Under the pieces are notes generated by a model. It saw nothing but the letters and a program-made list of their open reading frames with translations, was not told the DNA's origin and searched no databases. From the NCBI RefSeq assembly GCF_004522215.1, contig NZ_SDLR01000004.1, forward strand, positions 248,001 through 312,000: DNA of 64,000 nucleotides, written 5' to 3'. Source of the stretch: Ammoniphilus sp. YIM 78166. Lineage in GTDB: Bacteria > Bacillota > Bacilli > Aneurinibacillales > RAOX-1. Every line of letters starts with the position of its first letter. Within the stretch, counting starts at the first letter, position 1. Below, piece after piece: positions 34,797 to 44,382 of the stretch. The position numbers and the translations under genes are program-made.

Positions 34797-36391
34797 GATC
34801 GCCCCTCCTCTCTGCCAACAGCAGGCCAGCTTAATGTAAATTTCGTTCCTTTTCCTTGCGTAGATGTAACCTCCAGTTTGCCTTTTAATTGTTGGATGCG
34901 TTCCTGCACAAGGTGCAAACCCAAGCCACGTCCAAACCCATGCGTGGAGTATCCCTTATTAAAAATGTACTGAAGAGTCTCCTCATTCATCCCCTTACCA
35001 GTATCCTGTACCAACAATACGACTTTTTCATCTACCCACTCCACTTTGACCGTTACTTCACGAACAGAGGTTTCTTTGACCGCATCCAGCGCGTTGTCAA
35101 TCAAGTTTCCCATGATGGTGATGATCTCGTGGATCATATTTTCAGATAAAGTATCTGGGATCCAGGATGACTCCTCTAAAATCAATATAGCTCCAGACTC
35201 TCTGGCATAGCTCATCTTTCCCAATAGAAAACCAGCTAAAACAGGCTCCTGAATCCTACGGATAATAAACCCCATTTCCTCTTGGTACTGCTCGGTTACT
35301 TTTTGGATATAATTCTGAAGATCATCATAAAATTCGAACTGAACCATGCCTAATATCACGTGAAGCTTATTCATAAATTCATGCGTCTGAGCACGTAAGG
35401 CTTCTGCATAAATCGTAATCCCGGTCAACTGTTCCGTAATTTGCCTCATTTCCGTTTTATCCCGAAACGTCAAAATCGCCCCATGGGCCTTTCCTTCTAC
35501 CACCACAGGTACTCGATTTACAAGTAAGGATAATCCATGAAATTGCAACTGAGCATCAACATCTGCTGTTCCCGACTCGAGTACCCGATCTAATTGAGAA
35601 TCCTCAATGACGGTCCCAATAGGTTTTCCGATCAACTCGTGTTCATCAAGCAGTTTTTGTGACTTTTTGAAAATCCTTTTCGCCTCATCATTGGCAAGTG
35701 TGATTTGCAAGTTCTCATCAACAGCCACAATCCCCTCTTTCGTCGAATTCAAGATAGCACTTCGTTCCTTCAGCAGCTTTGCAATTTCTTTGGGCTCTAA
35801 ACCGATAAGAACCTTTTTAATTCTTCTTGCCAGATACAAGGCACCCAGGACCCCAATCACGCCCCCCATAAGAATCCCCAGGAGTAAGGATTTCCTTTCC
35901 TCTGAGATCGCCTGTTCCACATCTTGAATAAATATCCCAACAGCAACTGCTCCAATTTGCTTTCCCTCTAAGTTAAAGATAGGGGCAAACGAACGTAAAG
36001 ACATACCCAACGTTCCTTTAGCAACGGAAACATATTCCTGTCCATTCAAAACAGGTCCTTCATCTCCGCCTGCAAAGTGCTCTCCAATCCTCTCTGGATC
36101 CGGATGAGATCGTCTGGTTCCATCCATATCCATGACCACAATAAAATCCACCCCGGAGGCTTGGACCATATTTGTAGATACTCTTTGAATTTCTCCCTGA
36201 TCATCGCTTCTCTCCAGTTCCTGAATGATTAGAGGGGTGTTTGCGATCATACGGGCCACAATCATGGCTTTCTCTGACATCGTTTGTTCCGCTCTCTCAG
36301 CCACTCGATTTGAAATCAAAATATCTGTTACAACCAGTGAAAACAAAACAATCCCACAAACTAAAAGGGAGATGGAAACATATAACCTCAT
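34793..36391 (-). CDS. dctS: CitA/DcuS-type sensor histidine kinase (DctS-like)
   Basis: The 532-residue protein starts with a membrane helix (about 5-25), followed by an extracellular PASC/Cache-type sensor domain (about 30-165, with SGVDFIVVMDMDGTRRSHPDPERIG and GTLGMSLRSFAPIF). A second membrane helix (about 172-192), a PAS domain (about 210-320) and a SpoB/DcuS-type kinase core follow. The phosphorylated His lies in EALRAQTHEFMNKLHVILGM. ATP-binding boxes are IMGNLIDNALDAV, VQDTGKGM and GFGRGLGLHLV. All match the citrate/C4-dicarboxylate sensor family. It forms an operon with the response regulator. Confidence 0.93.
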   Translation of the reverse strand: MRLYVSISLLVCGIVLFSLVVTDILISNRVAERAEQTMSEKAMIVARMIANTPLIIQELERSDDQGEIQRVSTNMVQASGVDFIVVMDMDGTRRSHPDPERIGEHFAGGDEGPVLNGQEYVSVAKGTLGMSLRSFAPIFNLEGKQIGAVAVGIFIQDVEQAISEERKSLLLGILMGGVIGVLGALYLARRIKKVLIGLEPKEIAKLLKERSAILNSTKEGIVAVDENLQITLANDEAKRIFKKSQKLLDEHELIGKPIGTVIEDSQLDRVLESGTADVDAQLQFHGLSLLVNRVPVVVEGKAHGAILTFRDKTEMRQITEQLTGITIYAEALRAQTHEFMNKLHVILGMVQFEFYDDLQNYIQKVTEQYQEEMGFIIRRIQEPVLAGFLLGKMSYARESGAILILEESSWIPDTLSENMIHEIITIMGNLIDNALDAVKETSVREVTVKVEWVDEKVVLLVQDTGKGMNEETLQYIFNKGYSTHGFGRGLGLHLVQERIQQLKGKLEVTSTQGKGTKFTLSWPAVGREEGRS

Positions 36392-36566
36392 GGCACACCT
36401 TCTTTAGATAAGCTCTATATCATTCCTTATTTTAAAACTTAAGGCTCGTAAAAAAAAGTGGACTGTATTTATACTACACATCCCCCGTATCCCGCCTGTC
36501 ATGACTTTCGGAGTTAAATTAAGTATAATTCAAACATAAATGGCTATTTAGGACGGTGACTCAAGA

Positions 36567-37499
36567 GTGAAAAGTATTACAGTTGAAAAATTGGTACGGA
36601 AGTTTTCCATGAAAGTATTAGCAGGGGAAAATCAATTAAGTAAAACCATAACGCAATCACGGGTGCATCGACCTGGCCTTGAATTTGTCGGTCATTTTGA
36701 TTTTTTTCCAGAGGAACGCATTCAGGTCCTAGGAAGAAAAGAAGTCAACTATTTGCACAAATTAAGTAAAGAGGAACGCAAAATACGGATTGGGAATGTA
36801 GTAAAATATCATCCCCCATGTTTTATCGTTACTGCCGGCGAAGAAGGACTGACCTATTTAACCCATCATTGTATTGAAGAGGGGATCCCTTTGTTAGTTA
36901 CAAACAAAGTGGAAACGACTTCTGAATTTATTACCAAATTGGATGCCTACTTGGTTAAAGAATTAGCACCTGAAATGGCATTGCATGGCGTTTGTGTCAA
37001 TGTATCCGGGATAGGGATTTTACTTCGTGGTAGCTCAGGAGTGGGAAAAAGTGAGACAGCTCATACTTTAATTCGTAGGGGACATCGGCTCGTAGCAGAT
37101 GATATCGTTGTCCTAAAGAAGCTTAGTCCGCAAACTCTATTGGGTACTCATGATGAAAAGACTAAAGAATTCTTAGCTCTTCGCAGTATCGGGTTGTTAA
37201 ATGTGGTCCGCTTATATGGGAGAAGGGCATTTCAAGACGAAACACGGATTGCTCTTGATATTAAGTTAATAAAATGGCAAAAAGATGCCTTAAATAACGA
37301 ACTAGAAAAAGAACCTCAATTCATAGAGTATATGGGTGTCCAAATCCCCTCAATTGAAATCCAGCTCCAGCCTGGAAGGGACGTAGCAGGATTAATTGAA
37401 GTGGCTGCAAATAACTGGTTTCTGCGACAGGAAGGCTACAGCGCAGCAGAGGAATTTATGAATCGGATTGAGGCTTTTTCGAAAGCTAGTATGGAATAA
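36567..37499 (+). CDS. HPr kinase/phosphorylase-type protein (divergent HprK)
   Basis: This 310-residue protein starts at GTG 36567. Its N-terminal domain (about 1-130) and C-terminal P-loop domain follow HprK: His140 (ALHGV), Walker A GSSGVGKSE (155-163, Lys161) and HRLVADD (Asp178/179). The family signature, usually EIRGLGIINV, here reads LALRSIGLLNV, losing the Glu and the first Gly. In Bacillus hprK is followed by lgt; here it stands alone behind a terminator. It may be the genuine HprK or a diverged paralog with altered phosphorylase activity or substrate. HprK normally phosphorylates Ser46 of HPr for carbon catabolite control. Confidence 0.8.
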   Translation: MKSITVEKLVRKFSMKVLAGENQLSKTITQSRVHRPGLEFVGHFDFFPEERIQVLGRKEVNYLHKLSKEERKIRIGNVVKYHPPCFIVTAGEEGLTYLTHHCIEEGIPLLVTNKVETTSEFITKLDAYLVKELAPEMALHGVCVNVSGIGILLRGSSGVGKSETAHTLIRRGHRLVADDIVVLKKLSPQTLLGTHDEKTKEFLALRSIGLLNVVRLYGRRAFQDETRIALDIKLIKWQKDALNNELEKEPQFIEYMGVQIPSIEIQLQPGRDVAGLIEVAANNWFLRQEGYSAAEEFMNRIEAFSKASME

Positions 37500-37536
37500 A
37501 ATAGTACAGGCTATTCTTTTTAAAAAATTTATATAA

Positions 37537-37561
37537 AAAACAGGCCTGAATCGCCTGTTTT
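37537..37561 (+). terminator. Terminator of the HprK-type gene
   Basis: AAAACAGGC/GCCTGTTTT with a 7-nt loop is followed by a T-rich stretch. Confidence 0.82.
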
Positions 37562-37604
37562 GTTCTATTTTTCATATTGAACCTGCTGGCACCTTTGTAT
37601 TTCA

Positions 37605-37645
37605 TGGCGGCCCCAAGGGGACTCGAACCTCCGACTCACAGTTTA
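37605..37645 (-). pseudogene. Truncated tRNA-Arg remnant (3' half)
   Basis: These 41 bp match the 3' half (T arm and acceptor with CCA) of the intact tRNA-Arg(CCT) at 50771-50811 with three differences. The sequence then departs abruptly in the anticodon loop. The 5' half is missing. Confidence 0.75.
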
Positions 37646-37778
37646 TGAATGTCTACATTTATGTTTTGTATAATTAGGTTTACTTGAAAAACCTTATTTT
37701 TATTTGGCTTTCATACCATTAATTTGCCTTTGATCTACTTTCAAGTCCATAATATAATCTATTTTGTCAGTGAGACAT

Positions 37779-37853
37779 TCCTCAGTAGCTCAATAATGGA
37801 GCAACCGGCTGTTAACCGGTAGGCTGGAGGTTCGATCCCGTTCTGCTCCACCA
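37779..37853 (+). pseudogene. Decayed/mosaic tRNA-Asn (anticodon GTT)
   Basis: The anticodon arm CCGG-CTGTTAA-CCGG, the D arm and the GGTTCGATCC T loop are preserved. The 5' acceptor TCCTCAG, however, pairs at only 3 of 7 positions with the 3' strand. That strand (CTGCTCCACCATAC) resembles the end of tRNA-Ala. It looks like an Asn-Ala mosaic, probably non-functional. A strong terminator follows. Confidence 0.65.
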
Positions 37854-37863
37854 TACATGTATC

Positions 37864-37908
37864 AAAAAGCTGTTTTCCTTCAATTGTAGGAAAACAGCTT
37901 TTTTACTT
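37864..37908 (+). terminator. Terminator after the first tRNA remnant unit
   Basis: A perfect 16-bp stem (AAAAAGCTGTTTTCCT and complement) is followed by T residues. It ends the promoter-tRNA-terminator unit. Confidence 0.85.
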
Positions 37909-38029
37909 TTCTTAATTCACTATAGATCCCCGTTAGATTAACAATTTATTAAAAGGAGTCTTTTCTTTAGTTTTAATACCAGTAAATTACATTTCAAGAC
38001 TGTAATATAATCATTTCCGTCGATAAGGC

Positions 38030-38105
38030 ATACCTCGGTTCTCAATGGTGCAGCAACCGGCTATTAACTGGTAGGCTGGAGGTTCGAGTTCGTCAAGAGG
38101 CGCCA
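38030..38105 (+). pseudogene. Decayed second copy of the tRNA-Asn unit
   Basis: It shares CAACCGGCT-TTAAC-GGTAGGCTGGAGGTTCGA with the copy at 37779-37853, and also similar upstream sequence (ATTTCAAG, AATATAATC). It is therefore a diverged tandem duplicate. The anticodon position reads ATT and the acceptor and D arms are broken, but a GCCA end is kept. Confidence 0.55.
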
Positions 38106-38113
38106 TATTATTT

Positions 38114-38204
38114 GGGGAATACTACCGAAGTAGTCATAACGGGGCGGTCTTGAAAACCGTTAGAGTGCAAGCAAACGTGGGTTTGAATCCAACTTACTTC
38201 GCCA
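38114..38204 (+). pseudogene. Decayed tRNA-Ser-like sequence (anticodon TGA)
   Basis: About 91 nt with a long variable arm, anticodon arm CGGT-CTTGAAA-ACCG and GCCA end indicate a serine tRNA origin. The acceptor stem has two mismatches and two wobble pairs, the T stem has a mismatch and the T loop is TTTGAAT. A functional tRNA cannot be fully excluded. It is not tRNA-Sec, because the anticodon is TGA and not TCA. Confidence 0.55.
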
Positions 38205-38210
38205 TATTTC

Positions 38211-38286
38211 TCCGGTTTAGCTCAGTTAGGAGAGCGCCTACCTTGCAAGGAGGAAGTCATCGGTTCGATCGCGTTCAACTCCACCA
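38211..38286 (+). pseudogene. Decayed tRNA-Ala-like sequence (anticodon TGC)
   Basis: The D region (TTTAGCTCAGTTAGGAGAGC), the loop CTTGCAA and GGTTCGATC are recognisable, and the sequence ends ACCA. The acceptor TCCGGTT pairs at only two of seven positions, and the anticodon stem has a mismatch. It is followed by a degenerate copy of the 37864 terminator (about 38298-38337). Confidence 0.55.
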
Positions 38287-38532
38287 TACAAATTTCAAGC
38301 AAGCTGTTTTTCCGTATGAAGGATAGCAGTTTTTTTGAAAAGATTACCTATATAAAAGAAAATTACTACTATTGGTGTAGATACGCCTATCAATGGCTTC
38401 GTGGTGGGAATTGAATAAGTTAGTTGTGTTCTTTTAATTGTTAACGGCTTTATGACATATTCCATTTCATTTATGAATGAATACTTTATATATATTGGAT
38501 TACATGTTTGATGATATTAGGTCTGAACCACA

Positions 38533-39240
38533 TCACCAATTAAATTCACGATATCCCGGTTGTATATATTTCCCAGAATATTCTCTATCCATGTCTACAA
38601 GCCATTGGAATATATGTTTTGCTCCTGTTGCTACATCCATGTCCGCATCAGTTGAAGCACTCTGAGTTTTTAATTTTCCAGGGTGAATGCTATTTACAGA
38701 GATACCTTTTTCGTTAAGTTCCTTTTCCAAGCAAATGGTGAACATATTTTGTGCTGCCTTTGCTATACGATATGAGTAAGAGGTTTTAAGGTGTTGAAAT
38801 TCACCAGATGACATCATACTTAAAGATCCTAACCGTGAAGATACATTTACAATCCTTGGATGGTTTGAATTATATAGAAACTGTAAGGTGGCTCTAACTG
38901 TTCTTATAGCCCCTAGGCAATGCACATTAAACAGGTCGTTTACCTCTTTTGTTGTTACTTTATCCATTTCAAACTCACGGCCAGAAATACCTGCATTATT
39001 TATTAGAATATCCAAACAATCAGTAGAATGGTCTAGTGTTGTCCGTATAACCGTTTCGCATTCATCTAAGCCGACGTCTGCAATTATTGGAACTATTCGA
39101 TTCTTAAACTCTGAAGTTAATAAATCTGCAAACAGTTGCGTTCTTACTAACGGGAAAACTAGATTCCCACCTTCATGAAATAATTTAACCAACTGGTACC
39201 CAAGCCCTCGACTTGCTCCGGTAATCATTACTTTTAACAA
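38533..39240 (-). CDS. Short-chain dehydrogenase/reductase (SDR)
   Basis: This 235-residue Rossmann-fold enzyme has the cofactor motif TGASRGLG, NNAG (ILINNAGISGRE) and the active-site YSYRIAK (Tyr-x3-Lys), with a preceding serine in NVSSRLGS. It is last in the minus-strand order after the amino-acid ABC transporter genes, 25 bp from the ATPase stop-to-start region, so it is probably in the same operon. Its substrate is unknown; an amino-acid-derived oxo or hydroxy compound is possible. Confidence 0.86.
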   Translation of the reverse strand: MLKVMITGASRGLGYQLVKLFHEGGNLVFPLVRTQLFADLLTSEFKNRIVPIIADVGLDECETVIRTTLDHSTDCLDILINNAGISGREFEMDKVTTKEVNDLFNVHCLGAIRTVRATLQFLYNSNHPRIVNVSSRLGSLSMMSSGEFQHLKTSYSYRIAKAAQNMFTICLEKELNEKGISVNSIHPGKLKTQSASTDADMDVATGAKHIFQWLVDMDREYSGKYIQPGYREFNW

Positions 39241-39264
39241 ATCACATCTCCCCTTGAAAAACGG

Positions 39265-40017
39265 TTATCTTTCAGTTAGTCGAGATAGAAACTGCTGTAA
39301 TCTTGGCGATTTGGGATGATTAAATACTTCCTCTGGAGATCCCTCTTCTACGATAAACCCTCCGTCCATGAAAATGATTTTGTCCCCTACACTTTTCGCA
39401 AAGTCCATTTCATGAGTTACAATGACCATCGTCATTCCTTCTTCAGCTAAATCTTTAATTACTTTTAGTACTTCGCCGACTAATTCCGGATCCAGCGCTG
39501 AAGTAGGTTCATCGAAAAGAATGGCTTTGGGTTGCATCGCCAATGCCCGAGCGATGGCAATCCTCTGTTTTTGTCCTCCAGAGAGTTGACTAGGATAACT
39601 TTCCTCTTTCTGTTCAAGACCAACCTTTTTTAATAGGTCCCTTGCTAAGCTAATAGCTTCTTCCTTATTAACTTTTTTTACAGTAACCGGACCTTCTATG
39701 ATATTTTGAAGTACAGTCATATGTTCAAATAAATTAAAGTTCTGAAAAACCATGCCCGTTTCGGCACGAACCTGACATATTTCCGCATCCGTTTTCCGCC
39801 TTTTGCTCTTCGCATCAAAGTGAGTTCTTTTTCCATCGATGAAAATATCCCCTTCATCCGGGATTTCCAGAAGGTTGATGGTTCTTAGAAGAGTACTTTT
39901 TCCGCTTCCGCTAGGCCCGATAATAACCACTTTCTCCCCTTTCTTTATATCCATCGAGATGCCCTTTAATATTTCATTATTATGAAAGCTTTTCTTAATG
40001 CCTTCTACCCGAATCAT
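39265..40017 (-). CDS. Polar amino acid ABC transporter ATP-binding protein
   Basis: This 250-residue protein has Walker [11 protein letters not shown]-loop FQNFNLFEH, signature LSGGQKQR, Walker [15 protein letters not shown] and H-loop VTHEMDFA. The sequence is of the GlnQ/HisP/TcyC family. It overlaps the permease gene by 23 bp. It powers the transporter made of the adjacent permease and binding protein. Confidence 0.93.
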   Translation of the reverse strand: MIRVEGIKKSFHNNEILKGISMDIKKGEKVVIIGPSGSGKSTLLRTINLLEIPDEGDIFIDGKRTHFDAKSKRRKTDAEICQVRAETGMVFQNFNLFEHMTVLQNIIEGPVTVKKVNKEEAISLARDLLKKVGLEQKEESYPSQLSGGQKQRIAIARALAMQPKAILFDEPTSALDPELVGEVLKVIKDLAEEGMTMVIVTHEMDFAKSVGDKIIFMDGGFIVEEGSPEEVFNHPKSPRLQQFLSRLTER

Positions 40018-40651
40018 AATTCATCTTCCTTTCAAGGGAGTCTATATAATAGGCCAATGGATAATGCAAGATCCAATAAAGAATGGCTACGAGCGTATAG
40101 ACTTCCAGACTGCGAAATGTAGAAGCGGCTAATTCATCTCCCATGTGCATCAACTCATTTACTGTGATAACGGCAGCAAGAGAGGAGTTTTTCAGTAGAA
40201 TGATTGCGGAATTTCCTATAGGCGGAAGTACATTACGGATTGCTTGTGGAAGAATAATTCTTCGCATGGCCGTTGAATAGTTCATACCGATCGCATAAGC
40301 CGCTTCCAATTGCCCTTTCCCTATCGAACGAATACCAGCACGGAAAATTTCCGCCAGATAGGCACCTTCGTTAAGCGATAACGCTACCAAAGCAGAGATA
40401 AAAGGAGAAAGCTTGATGCCCAACCCAGGTAAAACGAAGTACACATACATAAGTTGAACCAATAAAGGCGTACCGCGAATAGCGCTTATATAGAAACTAG
40501 CAATTTTGCTTAGGATGAAATTATCTGATATACGCATGAGAGCAACGACAATACCGATCACTAAGGCTATCAATAAGGATAAAACAGTAACCTCAATGGT
40601 CACCCATGCCCCTTTTAATAAAATTGGTAAAAACTCCATTATGTTAGACAA
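39995..40651 (-). CDS. Polar amino acid ABC transporter permease
   Basis: This 218-residue membrane protein of the HisM/GlnP family has the motif [28 protein letters not shown], which contains the EAA loop that contacts the ATPase. About five membrane helices are seen. It probably forms a homodimer in the importer. It lies between the binding-protein and ATPase genes, with a hairpin upstream. Confidence 0.93.
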   Translation of the reverse strand: MSNIMEFLPILLKGAWVTIEVTVLSLLIALVIGIVVALMRISDNFILSKIASFYISAIRGTPLLVQLMYVYFVLPGLGIKLSPFISALVALSLNEGAYLAEIFRAGIRSIGKGQLEAAYAIGMNYSTAMRRIILPQAIRNVLPPIGNSAIILLKNSSLAAVITVNELMHMGDELAASTFRSLEVYTLVAILYWILHYPLAYYIDSLERKMNYDSGRRH

Positions 40652-40676
40652 CGAATAACCCCCTTTAATCTTTATA

Positions 40677-40705
40677 CATCCATGACTTCTGAAAAGTCAT
40701 GGATG
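40677..40705 (-). terminator. Intercistronic hairpin after the amino acid-binding protein gene
   Basis: CATCCATGACTT/AAGTCATGGATG with a 5-nt loop lies between the binding protein stop and the permease start. It probably attenuates downstream expression. Confidence 0.6.
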
Positions 40706-40718
40706 CATGTTGTGAAAT

Positions 40719-41549
40719 TTATAATCCCCACTTCTTCAGGATCTCGTCTAATTCACCGTTTTTCTTCATCGTCTCTATCGCATCATTAATAGCCTTTTGG
40801 AGATCCGCTTGTCCTTTAGACATTCCAATTCCTACATCGCCAGCCCATTGCGTTTCATATCCTTTAACTAACTTAACATTTAAATCTTTATTTTCGTTAA
40901 TCATATGAACCATAACGGGATAATCCGCTAAGAAAGCATCAATACGTCCATTTTTCAATTCTACAATCATATCCGACATGGCTTTGTAGCTTTGGACACT
41001 AATATCAGTGTGTTCTTTCAGATTCTTCAAGAATATCGTTCCTTCTTGAGCCCCTACTTTTTTGCCCTTTAAATCTTCAAACTTCTTAATGCTATCATTA
41101 TCCATAGCAACCACTAAACCTTCTCCATATCGATAGACTGGATTGGAGAAATCAATAACCTCCGCTCTCTCAGGAGTCATTAGCATCCCTGCAGAAATCA
41201 CATCAATTTTATCTGATTCAATGGAAGGAACCAGCGCTGAAAACTTTGTTTCTTGAATTTCAACCTTTACACCCAAATGTTCTGAAAGTTTATGGGCCAC
41301 ATCAACCATGACACCCTGGATTTGACTCGTTTTCGTATCGAGGAATGTAAAGGGAGTTCCGGTTGTCGTCGCCCCTACTCGAATAACGCCTTTGCTCTTG
41401 ATTTCATCCAGTTTTGATGAAGCAGTTTTCTCTGGACTTTGTTTCGGTGTTTCTTGTCCAGAATTCGTTGAAGCAGAGGAACAAGCCGAAAGGAGCGAAG
41501 CCAATCCTATTAGAAGCGTAAAAATAAATAATTTAGTCTTTTTCATCAT
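40719..41549 (-). CDS. Polar amino acid-binding lipoprotein (ABC importer)
   Basis: This 276-residue protein has a lipoprotein signal MMKKTKLFIFTLLIGLASLLSAC. The SBP_bac_3 domain begins SKGVIRVGATTTGTPFTFLDTK, followed by GVMVDVAHKLSEHLGVKVE and DVISAGMLMTPERAEVIDFSNPV. It binds an amino acid or related compound. The nearby saccharopine-dehydrogenase-like and CoA-acylating aldehyde dehydrogenase genes suggest a catabolic substrate such as a basic amino acid, but this is inferred. Confidence 0.92.
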   Translation of the reverse strand: MMKKTKLFIFTLLIGLASLLSACSSASTNSGQETPKQSPEKTASSKLDEIKSKGVIRVGATTTGTPFTFLDTKTSQIQGVMVDVAHKLSEHLGVKVEIQETKFSALVPSIESDKIDVISAGMLMTPERAEVIDFSNPVYRYGEGLVVAMDNDSIKKFEDLKGKKVGAQEGTIFLKNLKEHTDISVQSYKAMSDMIVELKNGRIDAFLADYPVMVHMINENKDLNVKLVKGYETQWAGDVGIGMSKGQADLQKAINDAIETMKKNGELDEILKKWGL

Positions 41550-41575
41550 TTAACCCCTCTCTAAAAATGAATTTT

Positions 41576-43039
41576 TTAGTACCTTGCGGTTAACATTTTT
41601 TTGCGAGTATAAAATTCCACACCATCTTTTCCGTTTGCATGGAGATCGCCATAGAAGGATTTCTTATAACCTGAGAAAGGGAAGAATGCCATCGGAGCAG
41701 GTACTCCTAAATTAACGCCAAGCATCCCCGCATCGATCTCATCACGGAATTGACGGATAGCTTTCGCACTGTCTGTATAGAGGCACGCACCGTTTGCAAA
41801 ATCAGACTCATTGGCTATATTAATGGCTTCATCTAAATCTTTAGCCCGGACAATAGACAGGACAGGAGCAAAAATTTCATCAGTCCAAATCTTCATGCCT
41901 GGTTTTACTTGATCAAAAATGGTCGGACCAACAAAGTAACCTTCCCCATGAACTGCCTCATCCTTTCTTCCATCTCGAACGAGTTTGGCTCCTTCTTGCT
42001 CACCTAATTCAATGTATTGGATCGTTCGATCCTTATGTGTATCACGAATAACCGGTCCTAGGAAGACTCCCTTATCCATTCCGTTACCAATGGTAATTTC
42101 TTCTGCTGCCTGTACCAACCGTTCCACTAATTCATCCGCAATATCTCCTACAGCGACAACGACCGCACATGCCATACAACGTTCTCCTGCAGAACCAAAC
42201 GCAGCATTGATAATGTTGGAAACAGCAAGATTCAAATCGGCATCAGGCAAAACAATCGAATGGTTTTTAGCTCCTGCTAGAGCCTGTACGCGTTTGCCAT
42301 GAGCAGCTCCGGTTTTATAAACATACTCGGCAACAGGCTGAGAACCTACAAAGGATACCGCTTTTACATCTGGATGAGTAAGAATCCCGTTTACCACATC
42401 GTGTGCACCATGTACAATATTCAGTACACCCTCAGGCAGACCTGCCTCCATAAACAATTCAGCTAAACGATTAGCCAATAAAGGAGTCCGTTCAGACGGC
42501 TTCAATACAAACGTATTGCCGCATGCAATGGCTAAAGGAAACATCCAGCAAGGAACCATCATTGGAAAATTAAAAGGAGTAATCCCGCCGACAACACCAA
42601 TAGGATAACGATACATGCCTGATTCCACATCAGTGGCTATATCCGGAAGCTGGCTTCCCATCATGAGAGTGGGAGCGCCTGCAGCAAACTCAACGCATTC
42701 AATTCCTCGCTGCACTTCTCCATAAGCTTCATCATAGCTTTTTCCATTTTCCAGAGTGATTAGTTTAGCTAATTCAGCCCAATGCTCAACCAAAAGCTGC
42801 TGGTACTTGAACAAAATCCGAGAACGGCGAGGAACAGGTGTTTTACTCCATGTTTTAAATGCCTCCGAAGCCACCTCTACAGCCTTATCCAAATCTTCTC
42901 GGCTAGAAATGGGGATATAGGCCAAGATCTCTCCTGTTGCAGGGTTCGGAACCGCCTCTTTTTTACCTGAAGTAGATTCAACCCAATGGCCGCTAATAAA
43001 GTTTTTCAAATCTTGGGTTTGGTTTACTGTCTTAATCAT
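41576..43039 (-). CDS. CoA-acylating methylmalonate-semialdehyde dehydrogenase-like
   Basis: This 487-residue protein starts at ATG 43039 (AAAGGCGTGA upstream); a TTG lies one codon before. It follows MmsA/IolA along its length: [25 protein letters not shown], a catalytic cysteine at about 288 in [11 protein letters not shown], and the C-terminal [31 protein letters not shown]. These enzymes turn (methyl)malonate semialdehyde, NAD+ and CoA into propionyl- or acetyl-CoA. Here the partner genes differ from valine or inositol loci, so the aldehyde may come from an amino acid such as beta-alanine or a lysine-type compound. Confidence 0.9.
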   Translation of the reverse strand: MIKTVNQTQDLKNFISGHWVESTSGKKEAVPNPATGEILAYIPISSREDLDKAVEVASEAFKTWSKTPVPRRSRILFKYQQLLVEHWAELAKLITLENGKSYDEAYGEVQRGIECVEFAAGAPTLMMGSQLPDIATDVESGMYRYPIGVVGGITPFNFPMMVPCWMFPLAIACGNTFVLKPSERTPLLANRLAELFMEAGLPEGVLNIVHGAHDVVNGILTHPDVKAVSFVGSQPVAEYVYKTGAAHGKRVQALAGAKNHSIVLPDADLNLAVSNIINAAFGSAGERCMACAVVVAVGDIADELVERLVQAAEEITIGNGMDKGVFLGPVIRDTHKDRTIQYIELGEQEGAKLVRDGRKDEAVHGEGYFVGPTIFDQVKPGMKIWTDEIFAPVLSIVRAKDLDEAINIANESDFANGACLYTDSAKAIRQFRDEIDAGMLGVNLGVPAPMAFFPFSGYKKSFYGDLHANGKDGVEFYTRKKMLTARY

Positions 43040-43114
43040 CAAATCACGCCTTTATTGTAATTAGTTTTCGTTTAAATAATTTGAATATTCTTAATTTATA
43101 ATCTATGTAACACC

Positions 43115-44296
43115 TTAAACTTGCTGGATGAAACTAGCATGTACTTTAATTCCTCTTTTCTCTAGTTCTTTAAAGTAAGTTTTAGGATCAATCGCTGCCT
43201 CAGACGGGAAAAACCCTTTTTTTGTAATTTGCCCGCTACCTAATAGCCTAGTAGTCACAGCTGCTGGAAATCCTACAGAAAATACTCCTTGCGACATATC
43301 ACTCCATTTTTCATAAGGAGAGATCACGGTATCAAGAACATACTTACCGTCTTGTCCGTCCTTCTTGCCCACAATTTCAACGCGCAAAGCTTTATGGTCA
43401 TCATGCTTTTTCTCTTGTTTAACAGGTGTTGGTTTGGCCTCTCTTAACACGGCTGCCAATAAGTCCCTAGGCACTACATCCTGTCCCTTCACGTTTACAG
43501 GCTTGCTGCTTCCAAGGCCCACTCCAACTAAGAACTTTAATTGTTCTTCAAAAATAGTTGGAAGAGATAATTTAAAAGCAACATCTCGAATTCCCTTATC
43601 CTTAAATGTTAGAGGAATCGTAGCTACTTCTGAGTGTATGGTGTTAATCACTTTTTGTCTTCCTACAGGCACCGGAAAATCAACCACTTCCTCTCCTGAG
43701 AAAGGCCACATCTCCACAAATTCACCGTTTTTGAATTCATAGGGATTCATTTCGAACTCATCTAATAATGTATCGATCGCATAAGGAGGAATGAGCTTGT
43801 AAGGATCCAAATTAAAATTCACAATCCCATCCAAAATTTTTACGGAATACACCTCATCTAGATGATCGTATCCATATCTAGCCATTACGTTCACAATTCC
43901 CGGTGCACTTCCTGATCCAACGATCCCCGTAATGCCCGCGTCTTTGAATGACTCGTGCATTTCAAGCTGCTGACGCGCCCAATGGAATAGTCCTCCAAAG
44001 TCCGTATAATGAGTTCTCGATTCCACACAAGCTGCCATGACCTTTAAGTTAAAATGATGCGATGTAGCATTTAAGCAGACATCATAGGAATCCAATAATT
44101 TTACTAAGTCATTATGATCATTCAGGTCCACGCGGCCCGTTATCACTTTATCTGAACACAAAATCCGCTTCCTTTCTTCGAGCACATCCAAATTTAAATC
44201 GGCTAGCAACAGCTGCTCCACCGAATCATTCTCCACAAAATCTCGTATCGCTCCCCATACGACTTTTCCAGCTCCGCCTACTACTGCTATTTTCAT
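43115..44296 (-). CDS. Saccharopine dehydrogenase family protein (lysine dehydrogenase-like)
   Basis: This 393-residue protein has an N-terminal Rossmann motif (MKIAVVGGAGKVVWGAIRDF), followed by LLADLNLDVLEERK and the saccharopine-dehydrogenase-type NATSHHFNLKVMAACVESRTHYTDFGG. The domain arrangement resembles L-lysine 6-dehydrogenase or carboxynorspermidine/saccharopine dehydrogenases. It would oxidise an amino acid with NAD(P)+. The product could be passed to the aldehyde dehydrogenase encoded next. The substrate is inferred, not shown. Confidence 0.83.
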   Translation of the reverse strand: MKIAVVGGAGKVVWGAIRDFVENDSVEQLLLADLNLDVLEERKRILCSDKVITGRVDLNDHNDLVKLLDSYDVCLNATSHHFNLKVMAACVESRTHYTDFGGLFHWARQQLEMHESFKDAGITGIVGSGSAPGIVNVMARYGYDHLDEVYSVKILDGIVNFNLDPYKLIPPYAIDTLLDEFEMNPYEFKNGEFVEMWPFSGEEVVDFPVPVGRQKVINTIHSEVATIPLTFKDKGIRDVAFKLSLPTIFEEQLKFLVGVGLGSSKPVNVKGQDVVPRDLLAAVLREAKPTPVKQEKKHDDHKALRVEIVGKKDGQDGKYVLDTVISPYEKWSDMSQGVFSVGFPAAVTTRLLGSGQITKKGFFPSEAAIDPKTYFKELEKRGIKVHASFIQQV

Positions 44297-44382
44297 ACTA
44301 TCTTGCCCCCTATAAAATTTTTAAAATAATTATGAATCCAAACGATAGAGTTTATTTTCACATCCTTGATAGAGTTATGGAT

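Noticed and set aside
38114..38204. Possible tRNA-Sec gene for the selenoprotein
   Set aside because: The anticodon is TGA (serine), not TCA, and the acceptor and T stems are damaged.
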